64,000 nucleotides of DNA from Monoplex corrugatus (GCA_030674185.1 CM060315.1:87622079-87686078); one strand, 5' to 3'; numbered from the stretch's first letter, positions 12,300-24,735 are shown. The notes: generated by a model from the sequence alone, not told the origin. Program-made: numbers and translations.

Positions 12300-12699
12300 G
12301 ATAAATTGGTTAAATACATCAGCGCCTCTTACATTGTCTCTCAGAGCTCATGTGTGACCTGCACACACAACTATAACAGCTGGGCCCAGGCTTACTGTGC
12401 TACATTAGGCCACGTACCATGCAAGTTCAACTTGCGTATGTTCAAAGAAAACACAAGCAAATCAGCATTATGACATACCCACAGACCTAAATGACAAAAA
12501 AGACGTGTAACCAACTTCTGTTCAACATGAAGATCTAGTAAAGACCAAGTAACTGATTTCATTTATAATAAAAATGAAAAATAATTATTACCCTCATACA
12601 TATACTTCAAATAAAACAAAGTACCCATCAAAGTTCAGCTCATACAAGGCAGCTAGCCCTACATCAAAAATGTTCATTAGCAGGAAAAGGGTCTCTCAC
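12300..12699. other. PAIP1 intron, nothing recognised
   Basis: This stretch and the gaps beside it were searched for the missing MIF4G exon, expected to carry a YxGARLCxYL-like helix. No convincing candidate was found. Confidence 0.4.
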
Positions 12700-12977
12700 C
12701 TGTTCATACAAAACATCGATGATGTTGCTCAAGGTATCTGGGGTCTGGGCCTGTCGCAGCTTGTCGCAGAGTGGAATGAGGAAGTCGCGGATGTTGGCCG
12801 GGTGGGTTGTGAGGACCAGCATGGTCCTGGTGAACTCGCTGACCAATGCCGAATCCCCGGCCTCTGCGGCCAAGGGCCTGCCCATATCTCCCGCCCCCAG
12901 GTTCATCTGGTTGAACTGATCAAGGAACATGTCTGGCATGGCTCCTGTGGGGGTGGTGGGAACGATGGAGGCGCCAT
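12700..12977 (-). CDS. PAIP1: PAIP1-like, start of the MIF4G domain
   Basis: A 278-nt exon with acceptor TTTTCACCTCCAG and donor GTGAGA, entering in phase 1 and leaving in phase 0. It encodes a Pro/Gly/Met-rich linker (MPDMFLDQFNQMNLGAGD) and then the first helices of the MIF4G domain: SEFTRTMLVLTTHPANIRDF and TPDTLSNIIDVLYEQ. These match the layout of vertebrate PAIP1, where SEYVQDFLNHLTEQPGSFE precedes LQELVELIYQQ. A second usable acceptor (CCACCCCCACAG) lies 33 nt further in and keeps the same phase. The previous exon found (23,724-23,825) ends in phase 0, so at least one intervening exon of length 3n+1 is unidentified. Confidence 0.85.
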
Positions 12978-12999
12978 CTGGAGGTGAAAACAGAGGGAA

Positions 13000-13265
13000 A
13001 AAATCAGGTCTGTTAGAAATGAACGAATGTCGCCCACTTCCCCAGCCTCTCCAGCACGAGGATGCTACGAGCTCTTTCAGTATATGGTGTAGTCTCCACC
13101 TCCTGGAAATTCTGTGCTAGAAATGTCCTTATTTCTCTTTCAGTGTTTGTGTTTACTGAAGATGGATTCATCTTGCTTGGACACTCCTACATGCACTGTA
13201 CCCAAATCTGCCAATAACTCTCTGGCACTAGTGGCAGACTCCTTAATCCTGCAGAATACCCTATG
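13000..13265. repeat. fragments of rep-A (reverse) and rep-C
   Basis: About 13,060-13,145 is the end of rep-A in reverse orientation (CTGGAAATTCTGTGCTAGAA). About 13,170-13,265 resembles rep-C, the family seen at 18,210-18,505 and 56,270-56,960, by its ACCCAAATCTGCCA block and following CAGACTCCTT. Confidence 0.55.
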
Positions 13266-13282
13266 ATTGGCATCTTATCTTA

Positions 13283-13802
13283 TTAAGCCCAGCTGACCGC
13301 CATATCAGGGCTGTAACCATTTTAGAACATTCACATCATCTGGCTGAAAAAAAAAAAAAAAGAAAAGAAAATCAAGTACACATACCAATGCATTCACACA
13401 CATAATGTGATGATATGCCCCTAGCATTGGCCATTCCATCCAATTTGTCACTACAGGGTTTAAAAAAAAAACTCAAAACAAATGTAATCATAACTAAGGA
13501 ACTAAAACATATAAAACTGACCAAAATTATCTATAACTGCTTCTGAAAACCACACTTCTTTAGAGCCAAAATGCAGTGAATACCTGTACTTCATTATCAG
13601 TCCTAAAAGAAAGCAGGTAAGGCTTTATAGAACACATACAGGTAAATGGGCTAGCAAGATGGAAAATGGTAGGAAGAGATGACAGAAAATTTAGGAGAAA
13701 GGCAGAAACAAAGTGAGTGACAGAAAAGAGGAAATTTCTAGCACAGAATTTGCACAAGGTGGGGATACTGTTTACACTGACAGAGCCCCCGGCATCCCCA
13801 CA
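13283..13802 (+). repeat. dispersed repeat rep-A, copy 2
   Basis: It opens with AAGCCCAGCTGACCGCCATA and closes with CCCGGCATCCCCAC. In order it has the poly-A-like tract, the GTACACATACCAATGCATTC block, the AATTTGTCAC block and the AAGGTGGGGATACTGTTT block that define the family. It has no coding capacity. Confidence 0.85.
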
Positions 13803-14655
13803 GGCGTGTCTGTCATCATGAACAGAAATAGACACATCTACAAAAAACAAAAATGATGAAAACACACTCTCTTCATGAAGAGCATCCCGAATTTCACATA
13901 GATCCTTTTACATGGTAAATCCACTGTGACCAAAAAAAAATGTGAACACAAAATATAATTTCAGTTTCAGTTTCTCAAGACAACATTTCCACACCTTGGA
14001 ATAAATTCCTTATGCACTGACACTCGTTTTGATAAGCCTTTATACAAAATACAAATACAAAAACATAGCTACTGCTATTGCATAATACAAGATCACATCT
14101 ACAAAAAATATATTTTCCTTGTCACAAGTTACGGCTTTCTTCTGCTTCTCCTTTAATTCTGTGAAAAGTCATTGGAGTACCGCACTGCACAAACTGTTCA
14201 CAAGATTCCTCCAGCTATGTCAGTCATGTGCCAAAGCCTGGGTTTCTGTTAATGGTTAAGTTACTCTGGTTCATCCTTATTTATATTATTCATCTTTATT
14301 TATATCATACACCAACCTGTGCCTTTTCTTATTTAATTCCAGATCATTGTGACATAAGGCACATTTAACATACTAGCACATGATATTTTTTATTCAAACA
14401 TGTTTATGCAATAGACAAGTTATGACAGATACAAATATAACAATGTTTTATGCAGTGCTAACAAAGCACATACTGAAGACTCATGACAACAATGGAATTG
14501 TCCCTCACAAAAAATGCACACATCCAAAAACAAAAACAAAACATAAAAAAAAGAAGAAAATGGCACTGTACTACACTGACCAGCCCCTAGGGAGAGTGGC
14601 ACGAATTTAATATGGTGAATCTATCGTTTGCAACAAAAAATAAACACAACTATTT
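13803..14655. other. PAIP1 intron, no recognisable gene
   Basis: AT-rich intron. No protein similarity or structured repeat was seen on either strand. Confidence 0.6.
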
Positions 14656-14701
14656 ATAAGGGCTGATCCAAAAGTCTTGTCTGTTAGGCTGCCATGGTCT
14701 T

Positions 14702-15235
14702 TACTGTTTATCGTATTATTCTTACTGTTTAACACCCAGCTGACTGCACAGAGCCATATCAGAGCTATAACAATTTCAAAACGTCCACAACATCTGGTTG
14801 GGTGAAAAAAGTTTGAAAATAAAATTAAGTACACATATCAACCCATGAGTGCGTATAACCTAAAGATGTGCCCCTGGCACTGACCATTCAATCCAATTTA
14901 TCACCAGAGAATTTCAAAAAACAAACCAGAATAAAAATAATAACATAACTAAGGACACTAAAGCATACATAAAAAATGGCTTACATTATGTAAAATTGCT
15001 CCTGCACAACACATTTCCTTGGAACCAAACACACAGTCAATACATAAACCCAATTATCAATCGTAAAAGAAAGTATGTACGACTTTATAGAACACATACA
15101 GGTACACAGGTGAACGGACCAGCAAGGCAGAAAATGATAGGAAGAGATGACAGAAAGCAAAGACAGAAGGAAGAAACAGAGTGACAGAAAAGAGGAAATT
15201 TTCTTGCACAGAACTTCCAAAAGGTGGGTAAATGT
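14702..15235 (+). repeat. rep-A copy 3, inside the mariner
   Basis: It starts in TACTGTTTAACACCCAGCTG and ends AAGGTGGGTAAATG. It separates the mariner left TIR from the mariner coding region, so it is younger than the mariner insertion. Confidence 0.8.
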
Positions 15236-15289
15236 TTTTTTAAAGTTATCTTGAGATGAAATATAGCCTCTGTGCTATGAATATGCACA

Positions 15290-16450
15290 AATTATGACAG
15301 TCTACCCACTTTAATTGTCCAATGTCTCTGAAAATGTGATGTACCTAACTGTGCATCAGAAATATGGATCGTAGCAATGAACAGCTCATATGCCATGTCT
15401 TCACAAGGCTCAAACTTGGACACAGTCTGATCAAAATTCATGCAGATTTGGCAGCTGTGTATGGAGACATGTGTATAATACAGGACAGTCTGCAGCAGGA
15501 ATGATGGTTTCAAACAAGGAAAAACCCACCTGAAAGACAAGGACTGATGTGGATGTCCCAAGTGAAGCTTGGAATGAGCAAATTGTTCAGCCTGTAAAGA
15601 CTACTGAAAAAGAGCTGCATACTTCAGTTCTGAAATAAGTAAAACTTATCATTTTATGGTGTTTCATATGGCATAACTGAACAGATCCTGTGGCATGATC
15701 TTGAGGGAAGTGGTAGCCAGATGGATACCTCATCTTGTGACTGAGCAACAAGAAAAGACAAGAGGGTTTAGAGTTATAAGCAACTGCTTGAAATGTTTGA
15801 GCCAGAGGGCCCCCACACAACCATGTGATGTGATCATAGCTGAGAAGACATGGACCACCTTCTGTAGCATCCAGAAGAAATGGTCCAATCAAGTGTGGGT
15901 GGGTGCTGATGACGAAAGACCAGTCGTACTGAAACCTGGTTTTCAGAGCCAGAAGAACTTTTCTCCATTTTCTTCACCTCAAAGTCTCTGAAAGGGCAGT
16001 ATTTCGTTTTCCAAGTCCACACTTACTGCTACTTATTATGAAGAAATTGCTTTGCAAAACGTTGTGCAACCCATCTACAAGCAGTGTCCAAATGTGTGCA
16101 CCAGCAAAACACTCCTACATGACAACGCAAATGACTCTAAAGGAAAGGTCACTGTGACATGTCTACAAGAGTAATCCATTCAAGTTCTCCCTCATCCACC
16201 ATACAGTTCTGATATAGCCCTATGTGAATTACGATTGTTTCCTCTTTTGAAGCAGAACTTTCCTGACAAGAAGTTTTCAAAAAATCCAGGACTTCGAAAA
16301 GCAGTGAAACCACAGCTTGCTACCCTGTGTCAACCCACACTACCAAAAAATATGGACTATTGGCTATAGAGGCTGAGGGAGTGTGCTCTCTAAAGGATGG
16401 GAAATTTCACACTTGTGCTTTTTACAATTTCTGTTTTGCGAAGTAAAGAC
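15290..16450 (+). pseudogene. mariner transposase relic
   Basis: Fragments in order are RLKLGHSLIKIHADLAAVYG (helix-turn-helix region), VARWIPHLVTEQQEKTR, a TWTTFCSIQKKWSNQ segment where GDETWV...W normally sits, KTLLHDNA with QVLPHPPYSSDIALCELRLF (the usual LHDNARPH and PHPPYSPDLAPCDYHLF), and a C-terminal PLLKQNF. Several stops and frameshifts make it inactive. The catalytic second Asp block is present as LLHDNA. Confidence 0.8.
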
Positions 16451-16479
16451 AAGACTTTTAGATCATACCCATCAACCAC

Positions 16480-17220
16480 AAGAGATATAATTTTAGTTTG
16501 AAATCAACATTCTGAATACCCGTCTTACTACTACCGGTAATGAAAAGGTTGACTACAGAACACTGTGATATGGAAGCTGTTCAATACAATGTAAACAAAA
16601 AGTATCTAACTACAATAATCAGAAACTGTTTCATGCAGCCAGCTACAGCTACAGATATATCTATACTAGGATAGTGATGCTCAGAATTCAGTTTAGTGAA
16701 TGTTAAGCATGGCAAATGTCAACTGCAGTACACCTATAACTTACCTGAACACAATACCCAGTCATTGATTTATACAAACTATACACAGATATCTAAATAC
16801 TGAATTTTATATCAGCAACTGTTTTCATACAAAATAGCTACATGGATCTAAATATACTTAACTACCAAGTTAATGCAATTTTCAATTACAATTTCTGACA
16901 ACGTTTGACACAATATCAACCATTATAATATCTAAAAAGATACTTTGTTGCACATGCAGTATTTATGCCATCATGTCAACTTCACAAAGATAACCCCAGA
17001 GAAACACAGCACATCATGCAAAAGAGCTGACACAACATGTCACAATAATGGCCTTTCTGCTGTGATCCATGAATGCAAAAATTTTTCTTTTAAAGCCAAT
17101 TAATATTGGAAGACATACCATGTACGTTTTTCTGCTACATAGACACCAGATAAAACAATACACATAATACTCACACAGTAATATACTCTACTGGGTGATA
17201 AACCAAAACAAATCAACTGA
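16480..17220. other. PAIP1 intron, nothing recognised
   Basis: AT-rich, no coding similarity and no tandem repeat seen. Confidence 0.6.
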
Positions 17221-17221
17221 C

Positions 17222-17445
17222 AGGCATAGCAGTCAAGTGGGTAAGACATCAGATTTCCGATAGAAAGGCGAATGTTCGATCCTGCCTGGGCACCTTCCAC
17301 CTGGTGGGATCTCCCAAGCAAATATATGTGCAGAACTGTTAGTGCCTGAACTCCCTTCCTGTGTACACACACAGGACATAGACAGTTAAAGATCCAGCTT
17401 ACAGAAATATGAAACCACCCAGCATGCATGCCCACTCAAGGCATG
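17222..17445 (+). repeat. tRNA-derived SINE
   Basis: An A-box-like TAGCAGTCAAGTGGG is followed about 45 nt later by the B-box-like GTTCGATCCTG, the spacing of an RNA polymerase III type 2 promoter. The tail contains TTAAAGATCC and CACCCAGCATGCATGCCC, blocks I associate with an abundant gastropod SINE; that association is from memory and untested. It has no coding capacity. Confidence 0.7.
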
Positions 17446-19445
17446 CAGACTGTGAGTAAAAACAACATACATACACACATCCATGAAAAACTGGAACACT
17501 ACAAAAATCACAACAGACAAAGCCAAGAACAGAGCATGTACATACCACTAAAATTTAACACAACAAAGGCAGAGACAGTCTTTGCGTGGGAAACTGGTGG
17601 ACAGAGTGGTGTAAATGAAAAGGTCAAAGGTAAAATGATTCTCACCACCGCTAACATATTTTTTTAGTTAGAAGGAACAAGAAACAACAAGTCTACAAAA
17701 TGGATAAAAACACAGAAGGGGAAAAAAGATATGCCAGAAAAAGGTAAAGTAGTATATGGCAATAACAGCATACATAAAAAGGAGCCCAAATAATGAAACC
17801 CAAAACACCAAAAACTAAAAAACAAAAAAAAATCCACTCAGGTTGCCAGGGATGGAGGGAGGGATGACAATATCAAAACAAATCATTTGCACAAACAAAT
17901 ATGACAGAGCCACACAACATGAAGTGTGTTTAATACAATTCTATCATGCAAATAAACTATGCCTTTTCAACCAGCGATCAAATTTTTGTGGACCATGATC
18001 AGGATTGTTCTGTTAACACTATGCACAGGGAAGATTGATCCAGTTTAAAATCATTCCCAAAGCTGGTGGACAGAATAAGGGGGTGAAAAGATTTCAACAC
18101 ATGCCCAACATGACCTCATACTAGTAGTATGGTGACATGATTATGATAAAACCTGCCTGAAACAACAGTAATAAAACCTGCTACATACAGAGAGATACAT
18201 CCATTAGGAGTTTGTTCAAAAGGGGTTCATTGCACTCTATATTACAATTCCATATGTCACACTTGGACAGTTCTATGAGCACTTCATCGAAATCTACCAG
18301 TAATTATCTGGCAGACTTTCTCTGACCCTGCACAAAATCCTATGCACTGTCAAGGTCTCAAAGTCAATAGGGGGTAGGGAGGTGAAGAACTATGAAAACT
18401 AAGCTGACACCACCAGAATGATGGACACATTAAGATGGGCTGTGAATAGGCCACTTTTTTTAATGATGCGGGCTGAGACTGAACTTGAGATATCAAATTT
18501 TGAGTTCACATCACTATCAAAACAATCACCAGTCCACATGTGAGTAGCTGTGGATTATAACTGGTTATACATGCTAAATGTAGCACCATGTCTATATCTG
18601 GATCAGTTTTAAGGTACAGTCACTGATTAAAATGTGATGTGCTAGTGTATGAAAATCTTTACAGGCCGTTTCTAAAAAAAAGAAAAAAATATCCAAGAAG
18701 GAGCATGCCTTTTCAAACAACCATGGTTTCCACATTTTTTGCCCTGTGACATTCAAAATGTTGACAATATCAAACAAAATAACTGGAAAAGATTCTGAAG
18801 ACTTCAGAAATGTGTGTACCCCAAAACATGACAAAAATTGAATTTACATTCATTTAAGCTGAAGGGTTACTATATGCATCAACACTGCAGATGTCATGTG
18901 ACAGAAAAGGATACAAAATAATTCTAGCAAGATTAGCAATACAGACTAGCAAAAAATACTGTTTACTTCATACACGACTTCTTATTTTAAAATCATTATA
19001 GTAAAATTAGACGTCAAAAATCATTAAACATCACTGGCTAACTCTGGCTGTATGTCACAAATGACAAAATCATTAAAACAAATTCAAGTTTTGTGTTTGG
19101 CTATCTTTGTGCTGTTTTCAAAACTATACTAAATGTCATGGGATATATCATAATAAAGGTGGAACCATAGAACATAATTATGCGAGTCACCACAGGAAAA
19201 CCCGGCTAATGTGTAACATTTTCATTATTGAGTTTTTTGCTCATCTTAAAAATGTCAAAGCTAAGCTTATGAATTAACATGCAAAAAATCAAAATTAATG
19301 TCTCTATCATAGTTTCCTTTATAGACAATGCATTTCAACCTTATATATTTGAAAGAAATATAGTATGATCATAAAATTTTGTAAAAAATTCAAAAAATTG
19401 TTTTCAGGTCCTTTTAGTTTTTGAATTTTATGAAACTGAAGATTC
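17446..19445. other. PAIP1 intron with a rep-C copy
   Basis: About 18,210-18,505 belongs to the rep-C family (ACCACCAGAATGATGGACAC and following GCAGACTTTCTCTGA-like text, then GGGCTGAGACTGAACTTGAG). The rest is AT-rich intron with nothing recognised. Confidence 0.55.
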
Positions 19446-19449
19446 AATG

Positions 19450-20098
19450 TTAAAAACAGGGAATATGGAGATCTCAGATGACCGAATGTTGACCCTATCC
19501 AGCCAAAGACTTGAAATAAAGAAAGATCTCAGTTGACCCAATATTGACCCTATCCATATAAAGACTTAAAATATGGAAAGATCTCAGTGAACTCAATGTT
19601 GACCCTATCCAACTGGAAAGATCTCAGATGACCCAATATTGACCCTATCCAACTAAAGACATAAAATATGGAAAGATCTCAGATGACCCAATGTTGACCC
19701 TATCCAACTAAAGGTATGAAATATGGAAAGATCTCAGATGACCCAATCTTGACCCTATCCAACTAAAGACATGAAATATGGAAAGATCTCAGATTGACCC
19801 AATATTGACCCTATCCAACTAAAGACATGAAATATGGAAAGATCTCAGATGACCCAATCTTGACTCCATCCAGCTAAAGACTTGAAATATGGAAAGATCT
19901 CAGATGACCCAATGTTGACCCAATCCAACTAAAGACTTGAAATATGGAAAGACCTCAGATGACCCAATAGTGACTCTGGCCAGCTAAAGACATGAAATAT
20001 GGAAAGATCTCAGATGATCCAATATTGACTCCATCCATCTAAAAACTTGCAATACAGAAAGACCTCACTGGACCCGATGTTGACCCTATCCACTGATT
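19450..20098. repeat. 55-bp minisatellite
   Basis: About 12 imperfect copies of a unit containing GGAAAGATCTCAGATGACCC, an ATTGACCCTATCCA block and an AAAGAC(A/T)TGAAATAT block. Copies drift at both ends. It lies in a PAIP1 intron. Confidence 0.95.
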
Positions 20099-20099
20099 T

Positions 20100-21740
20100 C
20101 TAGCTATAGCTATGACTTGCTAGTTGTGAGTTTAGTCGGGTTTTCCCATGCTGTGTCACATTTTGTTGTTGTTGTTGATGGGTTGGTTTGTTGTTGTTTC
20201 TTCATTACAAAATAATGATCATACAAAATGTATGATGATTATAAAATAACCACTGCACTCAGCCAGTAATCATTAAAAAATCAACCCAAAGTGTACGGCA
20301 ACAGTAATGGTAAGATTTGCAATTCTCCTCACAAGCAAAATAAGGGTTTTAACCCAGGTGGTGCTGAGCTGTCGAGGACTGCTCAGAGACTGGCAGTCAT
20401 TTTCTGTCAGTGCTGAATGGATGCTAAGTTGCATCAAAAACTGACAAGACTTCTCTTTTTCTTGTACTGCAAAGTAATAGTATAAAACTAAATATCCTTT
20501 GAAAGGGGAAACATTTATTTTCAAAACTGCTATAACTGCACAACATTCTTACACCCAAAATTGGCTGGAAACATTCAAAAAAACTTTCTTTTGCTTACTT
20601 TTTGTCCCAGCTAAAGAAAATTACCTGGATAAATGAGATCATTGTTCGTGATTCATCACCATGAGTTCTTAATAGTCAACAGTTAAATGTCTGAAATGTT
20701 TTTCTGTCTAGTTATACTTGAAGACCACTAAAGTTCATTCCATGTCACTGAATTTCCATCATAAATGTGGTTAAAAAAAAAAGTTGCCAATCACCAAGAC
20801 CAGTGTGAAGGTTTTTCATAACAATATATCTGAGAACATTTACAGTAATCCTAATGACAAGATATGATGAAAACAATGAAATTATGTCACAAGTCAATTG
20901 AGTGCCACTGTTCATTGAACGATCTTCACAGAGTAATGGATCTATGCTATTTACGCAGCTGAGTGTTTGTTAAACCTGGTGGTGTCAGTTCACAGACCCA
21001 GGCAAAACCCTCACTTTTTGATGCTGTGGTTTCAGAACAACTTCAGGTAAGCAAGGATCAGGTAACCTGACCATGAATAAAATGGACCAATACTGAAATT
21101 TGTTACTCACAGTTCAACCAATCAAGTTCTAGAGCTGTTAAAAGACTTCCATCATCAGGAGCTCCCCTTTTACTTCATTCGTTCACACGACGAATGAATC
21201 ATTATTTGATGTTGGTCAAGAATGGGCTCAGAACATTTAAACAGAAACTTGCACAGTCGACTATCTAGACATTACTCTGACCGCAGAAAAAGGACACATT
21301 TGAAGTTGGTTTTGTTCTTTTTTTTCCAAATTTCCTTCAACTCATCTTTAACAGGATACAAAGACATACAATATTAGCAAAGTAGAATCACTTGCATCAG
21401 AGACTTAGTTCAAAACACATGCAGCACATCCACATCTTCATCAAAGATTTTTATGTGCATGAAATACCACCACTGTCAACAATACAAATATGTAAGTACA
21501 TACACAGGTACGTCATAAACAATCATCTGAAACTAAAGGTAAATATGGCAGCCATTTTTCTCTACAAATGTTTAAGTTCCTTGCAGTTTTGCATCAAGTT
21601 CTTCTGTCTGGTATTTTGTGATAATGCATCTTGTAACAGAAATGTTGTTTGACAGATCTTTTTTCAAGTTTGCTGTTTAAATATAAATCTTTCACAGAAT
21701 GATCATTAATTCAAATACTAAATTTGTATAACAGAAAATA
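20100..21740. other. PAIP1 intron, nothing recognised
   Basis: AT-rich intron. A slightly GC-richer patch at 20,300-20,480 was examined as a candidate for the missing PAIP1 exon, but neither strand gave a family-like translation with good splice sites. Confidence 0.5.
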
Positions 21741-21975
21741 GACAACACTTTCAGATGATCTAATCTTTACTCAAGTGACGCATTTTCACTTCATTGAGAT
21801 AATCTAATCTTTACTAAGTGACGCATTTTCACTTCACTTTAGATAATCTGATCATTACTCAAGTGACGCACTTTCACTTCACTTTTAGATAATCTAATCT
21901 TTACTCAAGTGACGCACTTTCACTTCACTTTTAGATAATCTAATCATTACTCAAGCGATGCATTTTCACTTAACT
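21740..21975. repeat. short minisatellite (about 45 bp, 5 copies)
   Basis: Five copies of a unit with GATAATCTAATCTTTACTCA and GTGACGCA(T/C)TTTCACTTCA. Confidence 0.9.
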
Positions 21976-22559
21976 ATTCCTCTACCATTTCTGGAATCTT
22001 TTGACATGTACAACACTTCCAAAATTTATATTTACTGTTCTCCTTCATTTCAAAATAAAAGTCATAGTGAAAGTTACTTGCAAGTCCCATTTCTTTTAGC
22101 ATGAATTAAGGAACTTCTATTTCTTGTTCAATGAATAAAGATAGTAATCTATTCTAGATCAAGCTGATGTCCATAATACACATGGAATTACACGGACAAG
22201 GTTTATTTACGAGGATCATCCAATAGATAGCATGAATGTTCCATTGACTTGAAAAGTAACAATCACAGCACTTTGAAATTTTACACACACTGGGTATAAT
22301 TACTATGTGATCTAATTATGAAATTATGTGCAAATATTGTAACGACATTTCTTATGACATTACTTTGGGTACAGTCATTGTAAGTGCCATGGTCACGTTT
22401 AGCCTTGAAGAACAGTGTACTTATGTTAAACCTGGGTTTTACAAAGAAAGCTTCGGCACAGATGCATAAAAAACACTACACACTACTGTGTAACACAGTG
22501 TATATTGACACACATGCTCTTTCATAGGTTGCAGTTTATAGGTTGGTGTCATTCTTTAT

Positions 22560-23500
22560 TAGATGGATGATGTTCAAGGCAAGCACAGTCCAAAGAGGCC
22601 AGCTGAAGCTACTGATAAAAAGGGATGCTGAGAAATTTACAGAAACTTTGAATGAAGACAGATGAATAACAATTAACATGTCAAGAGATTGCTCATGATA
22701 CTGTATTTAGTCATGGATCAATTCATGTAATTTTAACAAGTAAATATGGAATGAGACATGCCATGCTGCACCAAGGCGGATCCCACACTACCTTACTGAA
22801 TATCAAACACAACCATGCCTCACTGTTGCAGAGAACTGTTTAAACAGGTAAGAATACGAGGGTGACAGCTTTATAAATTGGATAGTTGCCATCAACGAAA
22901 CCTGGATTAGAAGCTCTGAACCAGAATTTAAGAGACAACTGTAAGAATGGCACACTCCCTTCTTTTCAAGATCCATGAAATTCAAAAGAAAAAGTGGAAT
23001 TTTCAGGATAAAGATTGACATGTGCCTATGATAACAAGGGTGTACTGAAAGCATATTGCTTTCAATTCTAATGGGATAAACTGTAAATGAGGACTATTAT
23101 AGGATATTTCTGACGAAAATACTAAGACTTGCAATCTGAAAGAAACATATAAAACTGTTAAATTGTTCACCATTGAAATTACATGACAATGCATCTTACC
23201 ACAAAGCTGAGAGGGTAACACCATTTACGAATGTCAGTATCAATGGGACGTTCTGCCATACTGCCTATCAACCAGATTTGGTTCCCCCTGATGTTGATCT
23301 CTTCCCCAAGCTGAAAGAACCCCTGCATAGTGTACTTCCTACAACTCAGATAACCTGTGAAGTGAAGGTGGCCAAGCAGGTATAACACATCAACTCTGGC
23401 TGCCTACCAACAGGCATTTCAGATCTTTCCAACATACGGGAATCGGTCACTTGGGAGAAGGGATGTTATATCAATGAAATACAGAAAGGTTCTGGTTACT
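22560..23500 (+). pseudogene. second mariner transposase relic
   Basis: Plus-strand frames give, in order: IAHDTVFSHGSIHVILT (helix-turn-helix region); FINWIVAINETWIRSSEPEF, where mariners have FLDRIVTGDETWVHYYEPE; VNEDYYRIF (usual VNxEYYxEVL); KLHDNASYHKAE (usual LHHDNAPAH); and YQPDLVPPDVDLFPKLKEPL (usual YSPDLAPCDFFLFPKLK). The catalytic block is present, but stops and frameshifts are frequent. It differs enough from the 14.7-16.5 kb element to be another lineage. It lies in a PAIP1 intron on the opposite strand. Confidence 0.8.
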
Positions 23501-23723
23501 ATCTTTACTCTTACATCTGTATATATATAAGATGTATATATATATATACTCTCACTATTTATTGGATGAGCCTCGTAGTATCCTGAGCATATGCCAAGAC
23601 ATGCAATACAGTTCTACGCACCAATATGTGCAATGTTCTACACATCAACACAAGCCATGATACACCACACACTACATGTTCCATAGATCCAGTGCTACAC
23701 AGCAGGTGTGAGTACAAAGCTAC

Positions 23724-23825
23724 CTGCAATGGCTGTCCCATATTGGGCGGAATGCCTGTAGGAACTGGTACAAAGTCGGTGCGAGGGATAAATTCCGCAG
23801 CCCCCACTGACAGAACTGGAGGCGG
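23724..23825 (-). CDS. PAIP1: PAIP1-like, second PAM2 exon
   Basis: A 102-nt exon of 34 codons, phase 0 at both ends, with acceptor TTTTTTGTGAAG and donor GTAGCT. It encodes PPPVLSVGAAEFIPRTDF followed by a Pro-rich tail ending NMGQPLQ. LSVGAAEFIP fits the PAM2 consensus L-(N/S)-x-x-A-x-x-F-x-P that binds the MLLE domain of poly(A)-binding protein. It follows in phase from the exon at 24,364-24,467, which carries another PAM2 motif. The exon is GC-rich against its intron. The next exon identified (12,700-12,977) is out of phase with it, so an exon between them is missing from this annotation. Confidence 0.8.
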
Positions 23826-23934
23826 CTTCACAAAAAAGAACGGAAAACATAAAATGACAGTCTTGAACTCAGGACACCAAAACACTCTAAACTTCAAACA
23901 CGCACCAGCGCGCGCACAAGCACGCACGCATGCA

Positions 23935-23979
<45 letters not shown>

Positions 23980-24135
23980 CACACACACATGCACACATGC
24001 ACACACACACAGATGTATATTATAAAACACAAACACACACACAAAAACAGTAAACAAAAACTATTTCACAGAAGAGCACAAAACTATCTTATTTTCCAAA
24101 ATATTAAATAAAACAGTGAATGTAAACATGCATGC

Positions 24136-24200
<65 letters not shown>

Positions 24201-24205
24201 CACAT
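23935..24205. repeat. two (AC)n microsatellites
   Basis: Runs at about 23,935-24,010 and 24,137-24,200, with a GCGC-rich lead-in near 23,905-23,935. Open frames over them are repeat artefacts. Confidence 0.95.
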
Positions 24206-24363
24206 ATCGTGATCTGCTATCAAAATAATATAACCTTAACATTCTATCCAGTGTACACACAAAACCTTGAATACCAAATTCAACAATGTACACACTGAAA
24301 CTATTCATTCAAGACAGATCAAAGCAGAAACAGAAAAATGCAATACTGTATCAGTATCCATAC

Positions 24364-24467
24364 CTGTGTGTATGCAGCTGGGCCACCCTGATACTGAAAT
24401 GCCTTGGGTGTGAACTCGGGCGCATCAACTGACAGCGCTGTGCTTTTCTGAGACGATGGGGGTGCAG
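24364..24467 (-). CDS. PAIP1: PAIP1-like, first PAM2 exon
   Basis: A 104-nt exon, entering in phase 1 and leaving in phase 0, with acceptor ATTTTGTGCAG and donor GTATGG. It encodes APPSSQKSTALSVDAPEF, then TPKAFQYQGGPAAYTQ. LSVDAPEFTP is nearly identical to the human PAIP1 PAM2 core LSVNAPEFYP and fits the MLLE-binding consensus. Its entry phase matches the donor at 26,830, supporting a join to the N-terminal exon. PAM2 recruits poly(A)-binding protein, which is how PAIP1 links mRNA tails to eIF4A/eIF3 and stimulates translation in the cytoplasm. Confidence 0.88.
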
Positions 24468-24489
24468 CTGCACAAAATATTCCATCATC

Positions 24490-24735
24490 ATTTTTTGACA
24501 GCATGAAGGAAAATGTACGTATGTGTATGCATGCCTGCATGTGATATGTATGCATATTGCTGTGTGATATGTGTATGTGTGTATGTGTGCATGCATGCAC
24601 ATGTGTGTGTGTGTGCCATTATGTGACCTATGTGTGCTTACATTGCTGTGTGATATGTGTATGTGTGTGTATGTGTGCATGCATGCACATGTGTGTGTGT
24701 GTGTGCCACTATGTGACCTATGTGTGCTATAAATG
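24490..24735. repeat. TG-rich microsatellite with a ~105-bp duplication
   Basis: GTGTGTATGTG-type sequence in which a block of about 105 bp (ending GTGACCTATGTGTGCT) occurs twice in tandem, near 24,540-24,640 and 24,645-24,735. Confidence 0.85.

Larger units (their letters stand above)
14660..16470 (+). mobile_element. mariner element with degraded TIRs
   Basis: The left end reads GGGCTGATCCAAAAGTCTTG. The reverse complement of the right end reads GGGTATGATCTAAAAGTCTT, so the two ends form a terminal inverted repeat of about 25 bp with a few differences. A broken mariner transposase fills 15,290-16,450 in the same orientation. A rep-A copy (14,702-15,235) has inserted just inside the left end. 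Without that insert the element would be about 1.28 kb, the normal mariner size. The target duplication is not clear. Confidence 0.8.
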
